Assembly (NCBI RefSeq): GCF_030453725.1
Contig: NZ_JAKDJU010000004.1
Location: 1-56,177 of the forward strand
From: Brevibacterium picturae
GTDB taxonomy: Bacteria; Actinomycetota; Actinomycetes; Actinomycetales; Brevibacteriaceae
Reading direction: 5' to 3'
DNA: 56,177 nucleotides
Each line of letters starts with the position of its first letter. Within the stretch, counting starts at the first letter, position 1. Made by a program: the position numbers and the translations under genes. Below, in pieces: positions 45,031 through 53,146 of the stretch. The notes under the pieces were generated by a model. The model ran no database searches and had not been told where the DNA came from. It was given only the letters and a program-made list of their open reading frames with translations.

Positions 45031-45340
45031 GTGGGCCCACGGGCATTGCGTACTGTGCGTGGTCTGCGCTTGTCTGCCGCGACCGCTGCCTTCCAGATCG
45101 TGGGAGCACGGAGGGTGGACGAACGCGGACGCTCCATCTGGGACGACTTCGTGGATGATCCCAGCAACGTCATCGACGGCAGCAGCGCCGACCCCGGGTC
45201 CGACAGCTATCACCGCAGCGCCGAAGATGCAGCACTCCTGTCCGCACTCGGCGTCGACCGTTACCGGTTCTCGATCTCCTGGGTCCGAATCATCCCGCCG
45301 ATCGTGGCCTGAGTCCGACCGCCGTGGGTGGGGCTGCTGC
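45031..45340 (+). pseudogene. Truncated GH1 beta-glucosidase remnant
   Basis: Only the N-terminus of a glycoside hydrolase family 1 enzyme remains. LSAATAAFQIVGA, GRSIWDDFVDDP, DSYHRSAEDAALLSALGVDRYRFSISW matches the first 80 or so residues of GH1 proteins. The frame stops at TGA 45310-45312. A +1 shift just before it recovers RGLSPTAVGG, after which homology is lost. Full GH1 enzymes have about 450 residues, with the catalytic Glu pair later, so this copy cannot be active. It may still use a promoter that overlaps the RAE region. Confidence 0.8.
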
Positions 45341-45362
45341 TGGTACCGAGCACAGTCGGGTG

Positions 45363-45920
45363 TCAGGAGATGCCGAGGAGCTTCCCGCTCTTCGCAAGCT
45401 CAGGATCGGTGCAGGAGGCCAGATCGAAGCAGCAGGGTCGACGCTTCCCCGACTCCAGCTTCGAGATCGCAACCTCCACACGCCGGGCTCGAGTCTCTGC
45501 GTTCTTCGCCGCCTGGATCCACCGCACCCACTCCCACCGCGCCATCGGCGTCAGGCCCGCCCAGACCTCGGTGAGCTCGGGTGCGTCCTCGAGCGCAGCG
45601 CCGAAATCATCGGGAATCGATGTCTCCGGCCAATCCTTCGTCGGAGTCACCGACACGTCCACGGTGTCGGCCTCCTCCGCATCCAGAGCAGCGGAGAGTT
45701 GCTGGCTGACATTGATCCAGTGCCCGCGCATGCCGTCGGGTTCGATCACCGTCGTGAATTCGACGCCGCCCACCGTCCCTTGGGCGGCGACCTGACCGCG
45801 GGAGGGCAGCTTCGCACTGGCATCGGCGGGCAGGCGCAGGATCGGCCTGTCGTTGATGACCGCAAGCTGCGTGGAGAATTCGATGACCGTTGGGGTGCTC
45901 TTGCTTGTGCTCATGGTCAC
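45363..45920 (-). CDS. YdeI/OmpD-associated family protein with DUF1905 domain
   Basis: 185 aa. The N-terminal DUF1905-like beta domain spans about 12-110 (IEFSTQLAVINDRPILRLPA). The YdeI/OmdA helical part follows (DWPETSIPDDFGAALEDAPE, ARWEWVRWIQAAKNAETRARRV). The C-terminus holds three cysteines (RPCCFDLASC). Family members have been linked to bacteriocin protection by annotation only. GTG 45920 or ATG 45914 is the start. The promoter side faces the 3' end of the carnitine module. Confidence 0.75.
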   Translation of the reverse strand: MTMSTSKSTPTVIEFSTQLAVINDRPILRLPADASAKLPSRGQVAAQGTVGGVEFTTVIEPDGMRGHWINVSQQLSAALDAEEADTVDVSVTPTKDWPETSIPDDFGAALEDAPELTEVWAGLTPMARWEWVRWIQAAKNAETRARRVEVAISKLESGKRRPCCFDLASCTDPELAKSGKLLGIS

Positions 45921-45990
45921 CAGAATAGCCTCCGCCCGGACGGGTGGCTTCTCGAATCCTGACGGATCCCCGACGCAGCCTGTGTCGGAC

Positions 45991-47463
45991 TCAACCCAGT
46001 GCTCGACCGACCCACTCGGGAGACTCGCGCCGAATCCGCCCGATGCGTTCCATCACCTCGTCGGAGAACGGAGCAGTCGAGCCCTGCTCTTGGTTCACAT
46101 GCAGCCCGATGATCTCTTCTGTGGCGACGAGCTGCCCTCCGACTCGCATTTCATAGGCCAGATGCAGTTTCTTGGGTCCGGCGGACACGAGTTTCGCACC
46201 GACCTCCAAATGAGCACCCAGCGAGACCTCGTCGAGGTAACGGATATGGGATTCGACCGTGTAGAGCGAGGTGCAGTTCGCCTCGCGATGGGCCTTGTCG
46301 AGTCCGATCTGATCCATCACCTGGTTCGTGGCGAAACCGAAGACCAGGACGTAGAAGGCCTCCGACATGTGGCCGTTGTAGTCAATCCACTCTGAGGCGA
46401 CCTCGGTCCGGTAGGGGTCGAGTTCGATCGGTGCCGGTCGTTCGGGTTCTGCCCTGGTGCCCTCCGCCGAGGTGGGCTGCAGTGCCGCTCCATGTGCACC
46501 GTCGAGACCGGCGGTGAGCCTGCGCAATGCGATGATGCCCGCGTCTCGGTGGGCGACGAGGTCGGGAATCGACTTGTCTCCTGCCGCGACATCACAGCCG
46601 GCCACGACGTCGTCGCGCAGCTTCGGGGTGAGCTCCGGGGCGTCCAACCGGGTCCAGGGGGATTTCAGAGAGGGACCGAAGTGGTCGAGCATATGTGCCA
46701 TCCCCCCTTCACCGCCCGCCAGGTGGAAAGTGAGCATCGGGCCCTGGAACGGCCAGCGCAGACCGGGACCGTCGGTGATGGAACGGTCGATCTGCTCCAC
46801 CGTCGCCTCACCGTGGTCGATCATGTGCAGGGCTTCTCGCCATTGCGCCTCTTGGAGGCGGTTGGCGATGAAACCGGGGACTTCGTGATCCATCCTGATC
46901 ACGGACTTGCCGATGCGGGTGTAGAAGTCCGCGGCCCAATCGACGGCCGAGGCTGCGGTGGATTCTCCGCCGACGACTTCGACCAGGGGAATGAGATACG
47001 GCGGGTTGAACGGGTGACCGACGACGAGTCGCTCCGGGTGAGCAGCGTCCAGGGCCATCTCGGTCATGCTGTAACCCGAGGTGGAGGAGCCGATGACCAC
47101 GTGTTCGTCACACACAGCATCGATGCTCGCCAGGAGGCTGCGTTTGAGTTCGAGGCTCTCCGGTGCCGACTCCTGGACGAAGCCGGTACCGGCCACCGCT
47201 TCGGCGAGATCGGTGTGAACCGTCCATGCGTCCTTGTTCGCACCTTCGACCATGTCGAGTTCGGCCAGGGCGGGCCAGGCCGCCTCGATGAGGCGGTTCA
47301 GCTTGTCCGCCGCATCGGGCGCCGGGTCCCAGACCCGGACCGTGAAGCCCTGCGCGAGGAAATAGGCGGCCCACCCTCCGCCGATAGTGCCGGCTCCGAT
47401 GCAGGTGACTGTGGTGATGGAGTCGAGGTCGGGGTAGGACGGATCAGAGGCAGCGGCGCTCAC
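45991..47463 (-). CDS. L-carnitine dehydrogenase-thioesterase fusion
   Basis: 490 aa. The first 330 residues are a 3-hydroxyacyl-CoA dehydrogenase-like domain with the NAD motif CIGAGTIGGGWAAYF, ESAPESLELKRSLL and GHPFNPPYLIPLVEVVGG, the L-carnitine dehydrogenase pattern. The last 140 are a 4HBT hot-dog thioesterase (WIDYNGHMSEAFYVLV). In known pathways the first domain oxidises carnitine to 3-dehydrocarnitine and the second hydrolyses betainyl-CoA formed by the next enzyme, giving glycine betaine. It overlaps the upstream BKACE gene by four bases. Confidence 0.88.
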   Translation of the reverse strand: MSAAASDPSYPDLDSITTVTCIGAGTIGGGWAAYFLAQGFTVRVWDPAPDAADKLNRLIEAAWPALAELDMVEGANKDAWTVHTDLAEAVAGTGFVQESAPESLELKRSLLASIDAVCDEHVVIGSSTSGYSMTEMALDAAHPERLVVGHPFNPPYLIPLVEVVGGESTAASAVDWAADFYTRIGKSVIRMDHEVPGFIANRLQEAQWREALHMIDHGEATVEQIDRSITDGPGLRWPFQGPMLTFHLAGGEGGMAHMLDHFGPSLKSPWTRLDAPELTPKLRDDVVAGCDVAAGDKSIPDLVAHRDAGIIALRRLTAGLDGAHGAALQPTSAEGTRAEPERPAPIELDPYRTEVASEWIDYNGHMSEAFYVLVFGFATNQVMDQIGLDKAHREANCTSLYTVESHIRYLDEVSLGAHLEVGAKLVSAGPKKLHLAYEMRVGGQLVATEEIIGLHVNQEQGSTAPFSDEVMERIGRIRRESPEWVGRALG

Positions 47464-48371
47464 AGGTCGCTGCCCGTCACGATCGGTGTCTGCACCCGCA
47501 GATCCAGAATCCGGCGGGCCTCGTCCGGTGTTGCCACCTCGGCGCCGAGGCCCTCGATGATGTCGACCGCACGCTCAGTCAGCGAAGCATTGGTGGCCTT
47601 GACTCCCTTGGCCAGGTACAGGTTGTCCTCGAGTCCGACCCTGGCATGACCTCCGGCAAGCACGGATTGGGCCACCCAGGGCAGCTGATTGCGACCGATG
47701 GCGAAGGAGGTGAACTGCGCACCGGCGGGCAGCATGTTCACCATCGCCGTCAGGAGCCCGGCATCGACCGGAGCGCCATAGGGGACCCCCATGCACAGCT
47801 GGTAGAGCGGCGGGGGGTCGATGAGTCCTTCCTCGACGAGCACGTTGGCGAACCACAGGTTGCCGGTGTCGAAGATCTCGAGCTCGGGTCGAACGCCCAG
47901 AGTCTGAATCTTCTTCGAGCCCTCGCGCAGCATGTCGGGCGTGGACACGTAGATGTTCGACCCGTCGCCGAAGTTCAGGGAACCGCAGTCGAGGGTGCAG
48001 ATCTCGGGCAGCAGCTCCTCGACGTGGGGGAGTCGTTCGAGGGCATTGACGAGGTCCGTGCCCGGCATGTGTGTGGTCGGATCCTGCGGATCGACGACGA
48101 GGTCTCCGCCCATGCCGGCGGTGAGGTTGATGACGGGGTCGACGTCGGAGGCGCGGATGAGGCGCACGACCTCCCGGTAGTGGGCGACCTCGCGGGAGCC
48201 CTGCTTGGTGTCGAGGTCACGCACGTGGATGTGCACGACCGAGGCACCGGCACGAGCGGCGGCGATCGCATCGTCGGCGATCTCTCGCGGAGTGACCGGG
48301 ACGTGTTCGCTCTTGTTCGCCGTGTCGCCGGCGCCGGTGACGGCGCAGGTGAGAATGACCTTGCGATTCAT
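47460..48371 (-). CDS. BKACE (3-keto-5-aminohexanoate cleavage-like) enzyme, likely dehydrocarnitine cleavage
   Basis: TIM-barrel beta-keto acid cleavage enzyme (DUF849) of 303 aa, with VVHIHVRD for the zinc site, the INLTAGMGGD segment and the C-terminal HARVGLEDN region. These enzymes react a beta-keto acid with acetyl-CoA. Between a carnitine dehydrogenase-thioesterase and its own regulator, the parsimonious substrate is 3-dehydrocarnitine, yielding acetoacetate and betainyl-CoA. This is pathway inference, not visible in the residues. It overlaps both neighbours by four bases (ATGA). Confidence 0.87.
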   Translation of the reverse strand: MNRKVILTCAVTGAGDTANKSEHVPVTPREIADDAIAAARAGASVVHIHVRDLDTKQGSREVAHYREVVRLIRASDVDPVINLTAGMGGDLVVDPQDPTTHMPGTDLVNALERLPHVEELLPEICTLDCGSLNFGDGSNIYVSTPDMLREGSKKIQTLGVRPELEIFDTGNLWFANVLVEEGLIDPPPLYQLCMGVPYGAPVDAGLLTAMVNMLPAGAQFTSFAIGRNQLPWVAQSVLAGGHARVGLEDNLYLAKGVKATNASLTERAVDIIEGLGAEVATPDEARRILDLRVQTPIVTGSDL

Positions 48372-49258
48372 GATGACTCCTCATCAGAGTTGGGGTTGAC
48401 TATTGCATGTTTGAGATAGCTGGAGAGACGGCGCCGGAAAGTCGCGGCATCCATGATTCCGGTGAGCACCTTGACCCCGAGCCCGTCGAGCAGGGACGTC
48501 AGTTCATCGGCCATTGCCTCGCTGTCGCCCGGGCGGAACTGTCCATCGGCCTGGCCGGCTTCGATGGTGGCGCGCACTGTCTGCGACCAGCGTTCGTAGT
48601 GCGCCGGGTAATCGGAGCCATAGGGGTCTTCAAGGCCGAGCCTGGCCCAGGTTTGGAGCCAGATGGACCATTCGCTGCGTGCAGTGCGGCCGATGGGCGA
48701 CTGCAGCTCGAGCAGACGTTCGAGCCTGCGGTGCGGGTTGGGGACGTCGCCGAGCCAGGCGATCTGGCGATCGAACGCGAGTTTGACCGAATAGTCGAGC
48801 GTCGCGTCGAAGAGGTCGGACTTTCCATCGAAATAGTAGTGAATGCTCGCGTTCGAGACTCCGGCAGCCTCAGCGATGTCGGCGATCCGCACCGTTTCGT
48901 ACCCATGGCGGGCGAACAGGTCCCATGCAGTCTCCACGATGAACCTGCGCGGTGAGGAATCCGGCGCCGGCCCACGGGTCGGGTCGGATCCCGATCGAAA
49001 GCGCAGAGGGGTCGCCGACACCTGTGATTCGTCACCGAGCAGCCACCTGACAGTCACTCCGGTTGCAGTGGCCAGACCGAGCAGCTCCGCGGTGCCGAAT
49101 CTGCGACGACCTGACAGGGACTTCGACAGTTTGGTCTCATCGATCCCGATGCTCGCGGCCACCTGCCGCTGAGACAGTTCACTGCTCCGCAGTGCCTCTT
49201 TGGCCCGCTGCGCCGTGATGCCCAGCTCGCCGGCGCCGGTTCCATTGCGATCCGTCAT
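48368..49258 (-). CDS. XRE-TetR fusion transcriptional regulator
   Basis: 296 aa with two DNA-binding modules. An XRE/Cro-type HTH lies at about 10-75 (RSSELSQRQVAASIGIDETKLSKSLSGRRRF). A complete TetR HTH follows (WDLFARHGYETVRIADIAEAAGVSNASIHYYF), then a helical ligand domain with LLDGLGVKVLTG. The ATG is at 49258; an upstream frame to 49489 crosses the divergent promoter and is not counted. It is the first gene of the carnitine module and overlaps the BKACE gene by four bases, so it probably controls the module and itself. Confidence 0.88.
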   Translation of the reverse strand: MTDRNGTGAGELGITAQRAKEALRSSELSQRQVAASIGIDETKLSKSLSGRRRFGTAELLGLATATGVTVRWLLGDESQVSATPLRFRSGSDPTRGPAPDSSPRRFIVETAWDLFARHGYETVRIADIAEAAGVSNASIHYYFDGKSDLFDATLDYSVKLAFDRQIAWLGDVPNPHRRLERLLELQSPIGRTARSEWSIWLQTWARLGLEDPYGSDYPAHYERWSQTVRATIEAGQADGQFRPGDSEAMADELTSLLDGLGVKVLTGIMDAATFRRRLSSYLKHAIVNPNSDEESS

Positions 49259-49284
49259 GGCCCCCAACCTATCGTCTGTATGCG

Positions 49285-49328
49285 CGAATCGCAAGCCGCG
49301 TGGGCGTGGAGTCAGAACTTGCGATCCG
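49285..49328. promoter_or_regulatory. Long inverted repeat upstream of the XRE-TetR regulator
   Basis: CGAATCGCAAG at 49285-49295 pairs with CTTGCGATCCG at 49318-49328, ten of eleven positions, across 22 bases. It lies between the divergent regulator and decarboxylase genes and is a candidate operator for the regulator. Confidence 0.5.
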
Positions 49329-49459
49329 TGATATGGGCGAAGCGGTGCCACATTCGGCCCCGCACGAGAGCGACGAGCGCGACGAGCAGAGAAGGAACGG
49401 ATACTCTCGAAGTGATGAACCGACAGTCCGATCACGCCGATCCCACACCGGAGGAGCCC

Positions 49460-50833
49460 ATGAACGACAATCTCCATTCCCGTATGCACGTCGTCTCCGA
49501 CGAGACCCGAAACCTCGTCAATCTCGTTCTCGACTACTCACGGCGACGCACCTTGGCCGTCGACACGCCGCTCGACCATCCGACGACCGAGACGGAACTC
49601 AAACGACTGGCCGGTCCGACCATCACCGAGGACGGTGTCGGCTCGTCTCGTGCCCTGGCGATCTTCGAGCACATCTTCGCCCCCGCCTGCATCACCACCG
49701 ATCACCCGAAGTACCTGTCCTTTATTCCGAGTGCCCCGACGAAGGCCGCCGTGGCATTCGATCTGGTCGTCTCCGCCAGCGCGCTCTACGGAGGATCCTG
49801 GCTCGAAGGGGCCGGCGTCGTCCACGCGGAGAACGAGGTCCTGACATGGCTGGCCGGTGAGTTCGGGCTCCCAGAGAACGCCGGCGGAGTCTTCGTCCAA
49901 GGCGGCACGATCGGCAACCTCTCGGCCCTCGTTGCGGCACGTGATGCGCGCAAGGCCCAGCTCGGCGACGAGAAGCCGGGACGTTGGGTCATCGTGTGCA
50001 GTGCCGAAGCACACTCCTCGGTCGCCTCGGCGGCCGCCGTGATGGACGTCGATGTGGCGCCCGTGGCCACCGGCGACGACGGGATACTGCGGCCCGAGGG
50101 CGTCCGGGCCGCCCTCGAAGAACATGGTGAAGCGGTCATCGCCGTGGTCGCGACCTCGGGAACGACGAACTTCGGCACCATCGACGACATCGCCGGCATC
50201 GCCGCGCTCAAGGACGAGTTCGACTTCTGGCTCCACATCGACGGTGCCTATGGGCTGGCCGCCATGCTCTCACCCCTGGCACGACACAAGTTCGCCGGGG
50301 TCGAGTCGGCAGACTCGGTCATCGTCGATCCGCACAAGTGGTTGTTCGCACCATTTGATGCATGTGCGCTCATCTACCGCGATCCCACTCTGGGACGGCG
50401 AGCGCACACCCAACGCGCCGAATACCTGGACACGCTCACCGAGTCACAGGAGTGGAGCCCCTCGGACTACGCCATTCAGCTCACCCGCCGTCCGCGCGGA
50501 CTGCCCCTGTGGTATTCACTGGCCAGCTATGGAGCCGAGACCTACCGCGAGGCCATCGGCCACTCGATCGAACTGGCGATGCAGATCGGGTCCGAGGTCA
50601 AGAAGCGCCCGAACCTCAGGCTCGTCCGTGAGCCCGAGCTCTCGGTCGTCGTCTTCGAACGCGACGGGTGGGGCCGTGAGGACTATCAGCAGTGGTCGGA
50701 CCGACTGCTCGAGGACCAGCGGGCATTCGTCGTGCCCAGCTCGCATCAGGGACGCCCCAACGCACGGTTCGCCATCGTCAACCCGCTCACGACCTTCGAG
50801 GACCTCGTCGATATTCTCGACACCATGGAGTGA
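49460..50833 (+). CDS. Group II pyridoxal-dependent decarboxylase
   Basis: PLP enzyme of 457 aa in the aromatic amino acid/glutamate/diaminobutyrate decarboxylase group. The PLP lysine is in VDPHKWLF. TSGTTNFGTIDDI and HIDGAYGLAAML carry the phosphate- and ring-contacting residues, and FVQGGTIGNLSALVAARD lies upstream. The substrate cannot be fixed from sequence; aromatic amino acids are likely. The start ATG 49460 has GGAGGAG at 49450-49456. An upstream in-frame ATG at 49415 lacks such support. Confidence 0.87.
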   Translation: MNDNLHSRMHVVSDETRNLVNLVLDYSRRRTLAVDTPLDHPTTETELKRLAGPTITEDGVGSSRALAIFEHIFAPACITTDHPKYLSFIPSAPTKAAVAFDLVVSASALYGGSWLEGAGVVHAENEVLTWLAGEFGLPENAGGVFVQGGTIGNLSALVAARDARKAQLGDEKPGRWVIVCSAEAHSSVASAAAVMDVDVAPVATGDDGILRPEGVRAALEEHGEAVIAVVATSGTTNFGTIDDIAGIAALKDEFDFWLHIDGAYGLAAMLSPLARHKFAGVESADSVIVDPHKWLFAPFDACALIYRDPTLGRRAHTQRAEYLDTLTESQEWSPSDYAIQLTRRPRGLPLWYSLASYGAETYREAIGHSIELAMQIGSEVKKRPNLRLVREPELSVVVFERDGWGREDYQQWSDRLLEDQRAFVVPSSHQGRPNARFAIVNPLTTFEDLVDILDTME

Positions 50834-50869
50834 TGGACCCAGCTGCGTCCTGCAGGCCCAGCGTCAGCC

Positions 50870-51535
50870 TCAGGCCCGGCGTCGGGGCTTGAGTTCGACG
50901 GTGAAGGTGGGCAGGAGGAACTGTGTGATCGGTCCGATGCCCACGGCATAGAGTGCGGTGCCGATGCCGAAGACGCCGCCGAGCAGCCAGCCCACGATGA
51001 CCACGCTGACTTCGATGAGGGTGCGCACCAGTCGGATCGATCTGCCGGTGACCCGTGACAGCCCTGTCATGAGGCCGTCGCGGGGGCCGGGGCCGAACTG
51101 TGAGCCGATGTACATCGCCGAGGCGACTCCGTTGAGGACGATGCCGCCGAGGAGGAGCCCGATGTTCCACCCCAGCTCCTCGGGCTGGGGCAGGAACAGT
51201 CGTGTGAGGTCGAGGGACGGTCCGATGAGGAGCGCGTTGAGCACCGTCCCGAGCCCGGGCTGCTGCTTGAGCGGGATCCAGATGAGCAGGACGAGGAACG
51301 AGGTGATCGTGACGATGGTCCCGAATGTCAGCGGCAGGTGCTTGATGATGCCCGAGTGGAGGACGTCCCAGGGCATCATGCCCAGCCCGGACGTCACGAT
51401 CATAGCCATCGACGCACCGTAGAGGTAGAGGCCGAAAAGCAGCTGCGGCAGTCGGCGGGGGAGTCGGCCGCTCTTGAGCTGCTGGATGGGGCCGATATTC
51501 GCGAGTTCGCGCTTCGGCACGGGTGTCGATGACAT
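50870..51535 (-). CDS. YczE/YitT family membrane protein
   Basis: 221 aa with about five helices (LPQLLFGLYLYGASMAMIVTSGLGMMPWDVLHSG, GPGPRDGLMTGL). This is the YczE-type family, often encoded divergently from a MocR regulator, exactly as here. The function is not established; in Bacillus the pair sits by the surfactin operon. A 136-base shared promoter region separates it from the MocR gene. Confidence 0.83.
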   Translation of the reverse strand: MSSTPVPKRELANIGPIQQLKSGRLPRRLPQLLFGLYLYGASMAMIVTSGLGMMPWDVLHSGIIKHLPLTFGTIVTITSFLVLLIWIPLKQQPGLGTVLNALLIGPSLDLTRLFLPQPEELGWNIGLLLGGIVLNGVASAMYIGSQFGPGPRDGLMTGLSRVTGRSIRLVRTLIEVSVVIVGWLLGGVFGIGTALYAVGIGPITQFLLPTFTVELKPRRRA

Positions 51536-51563
51536 CGTAGGTCTTTCCGGTTCGATCTGGCTG

Positions 51564-51634
51564 ATACCACCATCATGTCCCTAACTGGCTTTGTAAAAAA
51601 GATCCAATTGGAAGAAAGTGGTCATATCACCATC
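51564..51634. promoter_or_regulatory. Repeats in the yczE-mocR divergent promoter
   Basis: ATACCACCATC at 51564-51574 and ATATCACCATC at 51624-51634 are direct repeats 60 bases apart. A partial inverted copy overlaps the second (GGTCATATCACC, 51620-51631). MocR regulators commonly bind such repeats in their own divergent promoters. Confidence 0.45.
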
Positions 51635-51671
51635 GACACGGTGGATGAGTCGTCGACACAGCGAGGCTGCC

Positions 51672-53123
51672 ATGAGCGCACCAGTGATGAGCGGAACCCG
51701 GTTGGCAGGCATCATCGGCACCGGTCCGTGGCCCGGGCCGGCCTACGATTCGCTGACGGCTGGGATCTCCCGTGCCATCGGCGATGGCCGCATCCCGGTC
51801 GGAGCCAGGCTGCCCAGTGAACGGGAGGTCGCCGCCGCGACCGGTCTGTCTCGGACGACGACCACCCGTGCCTTCGCGAAGCTGCGTGAACAGGGCTTCG
51901 TCCTCACCCGGCGCGGCTCCGGAAGCGTGGTTCAGCTGCCGGAGGTGCCCGGCGGGCGCATCGATCATCTCCTGACCCCGGCGGGTGCGAACGAGGCGGA
52001 GATCGATCTCACCTGCACCGCCTCGGTGGCGCCGCCCTGGCTGCTGGGCGCCTATGAACGTGCGGTCGCACAGGTCCACGCCTATCTGCCCGGGACCGGC
52101 TACTACCCCTCGGGGCTGCCCGTGCTCAAGGAGCTGATCGCTGAGAGATACACGGCCCGCGGTGTCCGCACCGATCCCGATCAGATCCTCATCACGTCGG
52201 GAGCCTTTGGAGCCGTGTCCATCGCCGTGCGCGCACTCAACGAGGGCCGGGGCCGGGTGCTCATCGAAAGCCCGACCTATCCGAATGCGATCGCGACCTT
52301 GGAAGGCGCCGGTGCCTCCCTGATTCCCTATCCTCTCGAGCTGGGAGACGAGGGGCATCACTGGGACATCGACGCCATGGATCACATCGCACGCCAGACG
52401 CGTGTGCGTTCGGCCTACCTCATCCCCGACTTCCATAACCCCACCGGAGCACTCCTGACCGAGGAGCAGCGACCCGAACTCGGGGCCATGCTCAGGCGCA
52501 ATGCCATGGTGCCCATCTTCGACGAGTCCCTGGTCGAGCTCGGCCTCGACGGTGATCCCACACCGACGCCGATGGCGGCCTTCGTGCCCGATTCGATCAC
52601 GGCCGGCAGCACCAGCAAGATCTTCTGGGGCGGCCTGCGCGTGGGGTGGATGCGCATCCCTGCCCACCGCATCGATTCGATGGCGTCCACGCGTCTCAGC
52701 CTCGACCTCGGCGCTCCTGTGCTCGAACAGCTCGTGGCCGTCGAACTCCTGCGCGACCACGAGACCATCGTCGGCGAATACCGTGAGAAGCTGCGCGCGG
52801 CCAGGGACGGTCTCGCTGCCCAGGTGCGCACCTATCTTCCAACGTGGCAGGTCATCGTGCCCAGCGGCGGAATGGCCCTGTGGTGTCGACTGCCCGAGGA
52901 CCGTTCTGGTGCCCTTGCCATCGCCGCGCGGGAACACGGACTCGGGTTGGTCGCCGGACCCAATTTCGCCCCGGCCGGGGGACTGGACCGGTGGATCCGT
53001 CTGCCCTACACAGTCTCCGAGACGCAACTGGACGAGGTCGGCCCCCGCCTGGCCGCTGCATGGGACGACGCTCTGACGTACACCGACCGTGTTCCGGCAG
53101 GACGGGCCCGGACCGTCGCCTGA
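51672..53123 (+). CDS. MocR-type (GntR-PLP aminotransferase fusion) transcriptional regulator
   Basis: 483 aa. The GntR winged HTH spans about 20-85 (LPSEREVAAATGLSRTTTTRAFAKLREQGFV). An aminotransferase class I fold follows, with TSGAFGAVSIAVRAL, IPDFHNPTGALLT and a PLP-lysine region GSTSKIFWGGLRVGWM. Such proteins sense PLP or an amino-acid adduct and control vitamin B6 or amino-acid genes. The ATG 51672 has GAGG at 51663-51666. It is divergent from yczE and followed by the PLP-binding yggS gene, consistent with PLP homeostasis. Confidence 0.9.
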   Translation: MSAPVMSGTRLAGIIGTGPWPGPAYDSLTAGISRAIGDGRIPVGARLPSEREVAAATGLSRTTTTRAFAKLREQGFVLTRRGSGSVVQLPEVPGGRIDHLLTPAGANEAEIDLTCTASVAPPWLLGAYERAVAQVHAYLPGTGYYPSGLPVLKELIAERYTARGVRTDPDQILITSGAFGAVSIAVRALNEGRGRVLIESPTYPNAIATLEGAGASLIPYPLELGDEGHHWDIDAMDHIARQTRVRSAYLIPDFHNPTGALLTEEQRPELGAMLRRNAMVPIFDESLVELGLDGDPTPTPMAAFVPDSITAGSTSKIFWGGLRVGWMRIPAHRIDSMASTRLSLDLGAPVLEQLVAVELLRDHETIVGEYREKLRAARDGLAAQVRTYLPTWQVIVPSGGMALWCRLPEDRSGALAIAAREHGLGLVAGPNFAPAGGLDRWIRLPYTVSETQLDEVGPRLAAAWDDALTYTDRVPAGRARTVA

Positions 53124-53134
53124 GACAGTCTGGC

Positions 53135-53140
53135 TACCAT
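53135..53140 (+). promoter_or_regulatory. Candidate -10 of yggS gene (leaderless start)
   Basis: TACCAT (TAnnnT) ends 6 bases before ATG 53147, so transcription would begin at or one base from the start codon. Confidence 0.4.
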
Positions 53141-53146
53141 GAGGAT

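Noticed and set aside
44911..45213. Extended HelR N-terminus to 45213
   Set aside because: It would translate through the RAE and promoter and gives a Cys/His-rich stretch absent from HelR; TTG 44910 with GGAG is better.
51627..53027. 466-codon minus-strand frame opposite the MocR gene
   Set aside because: It is a shadow of the MocR coding strand; no recognisable motifs, and start context is poor.
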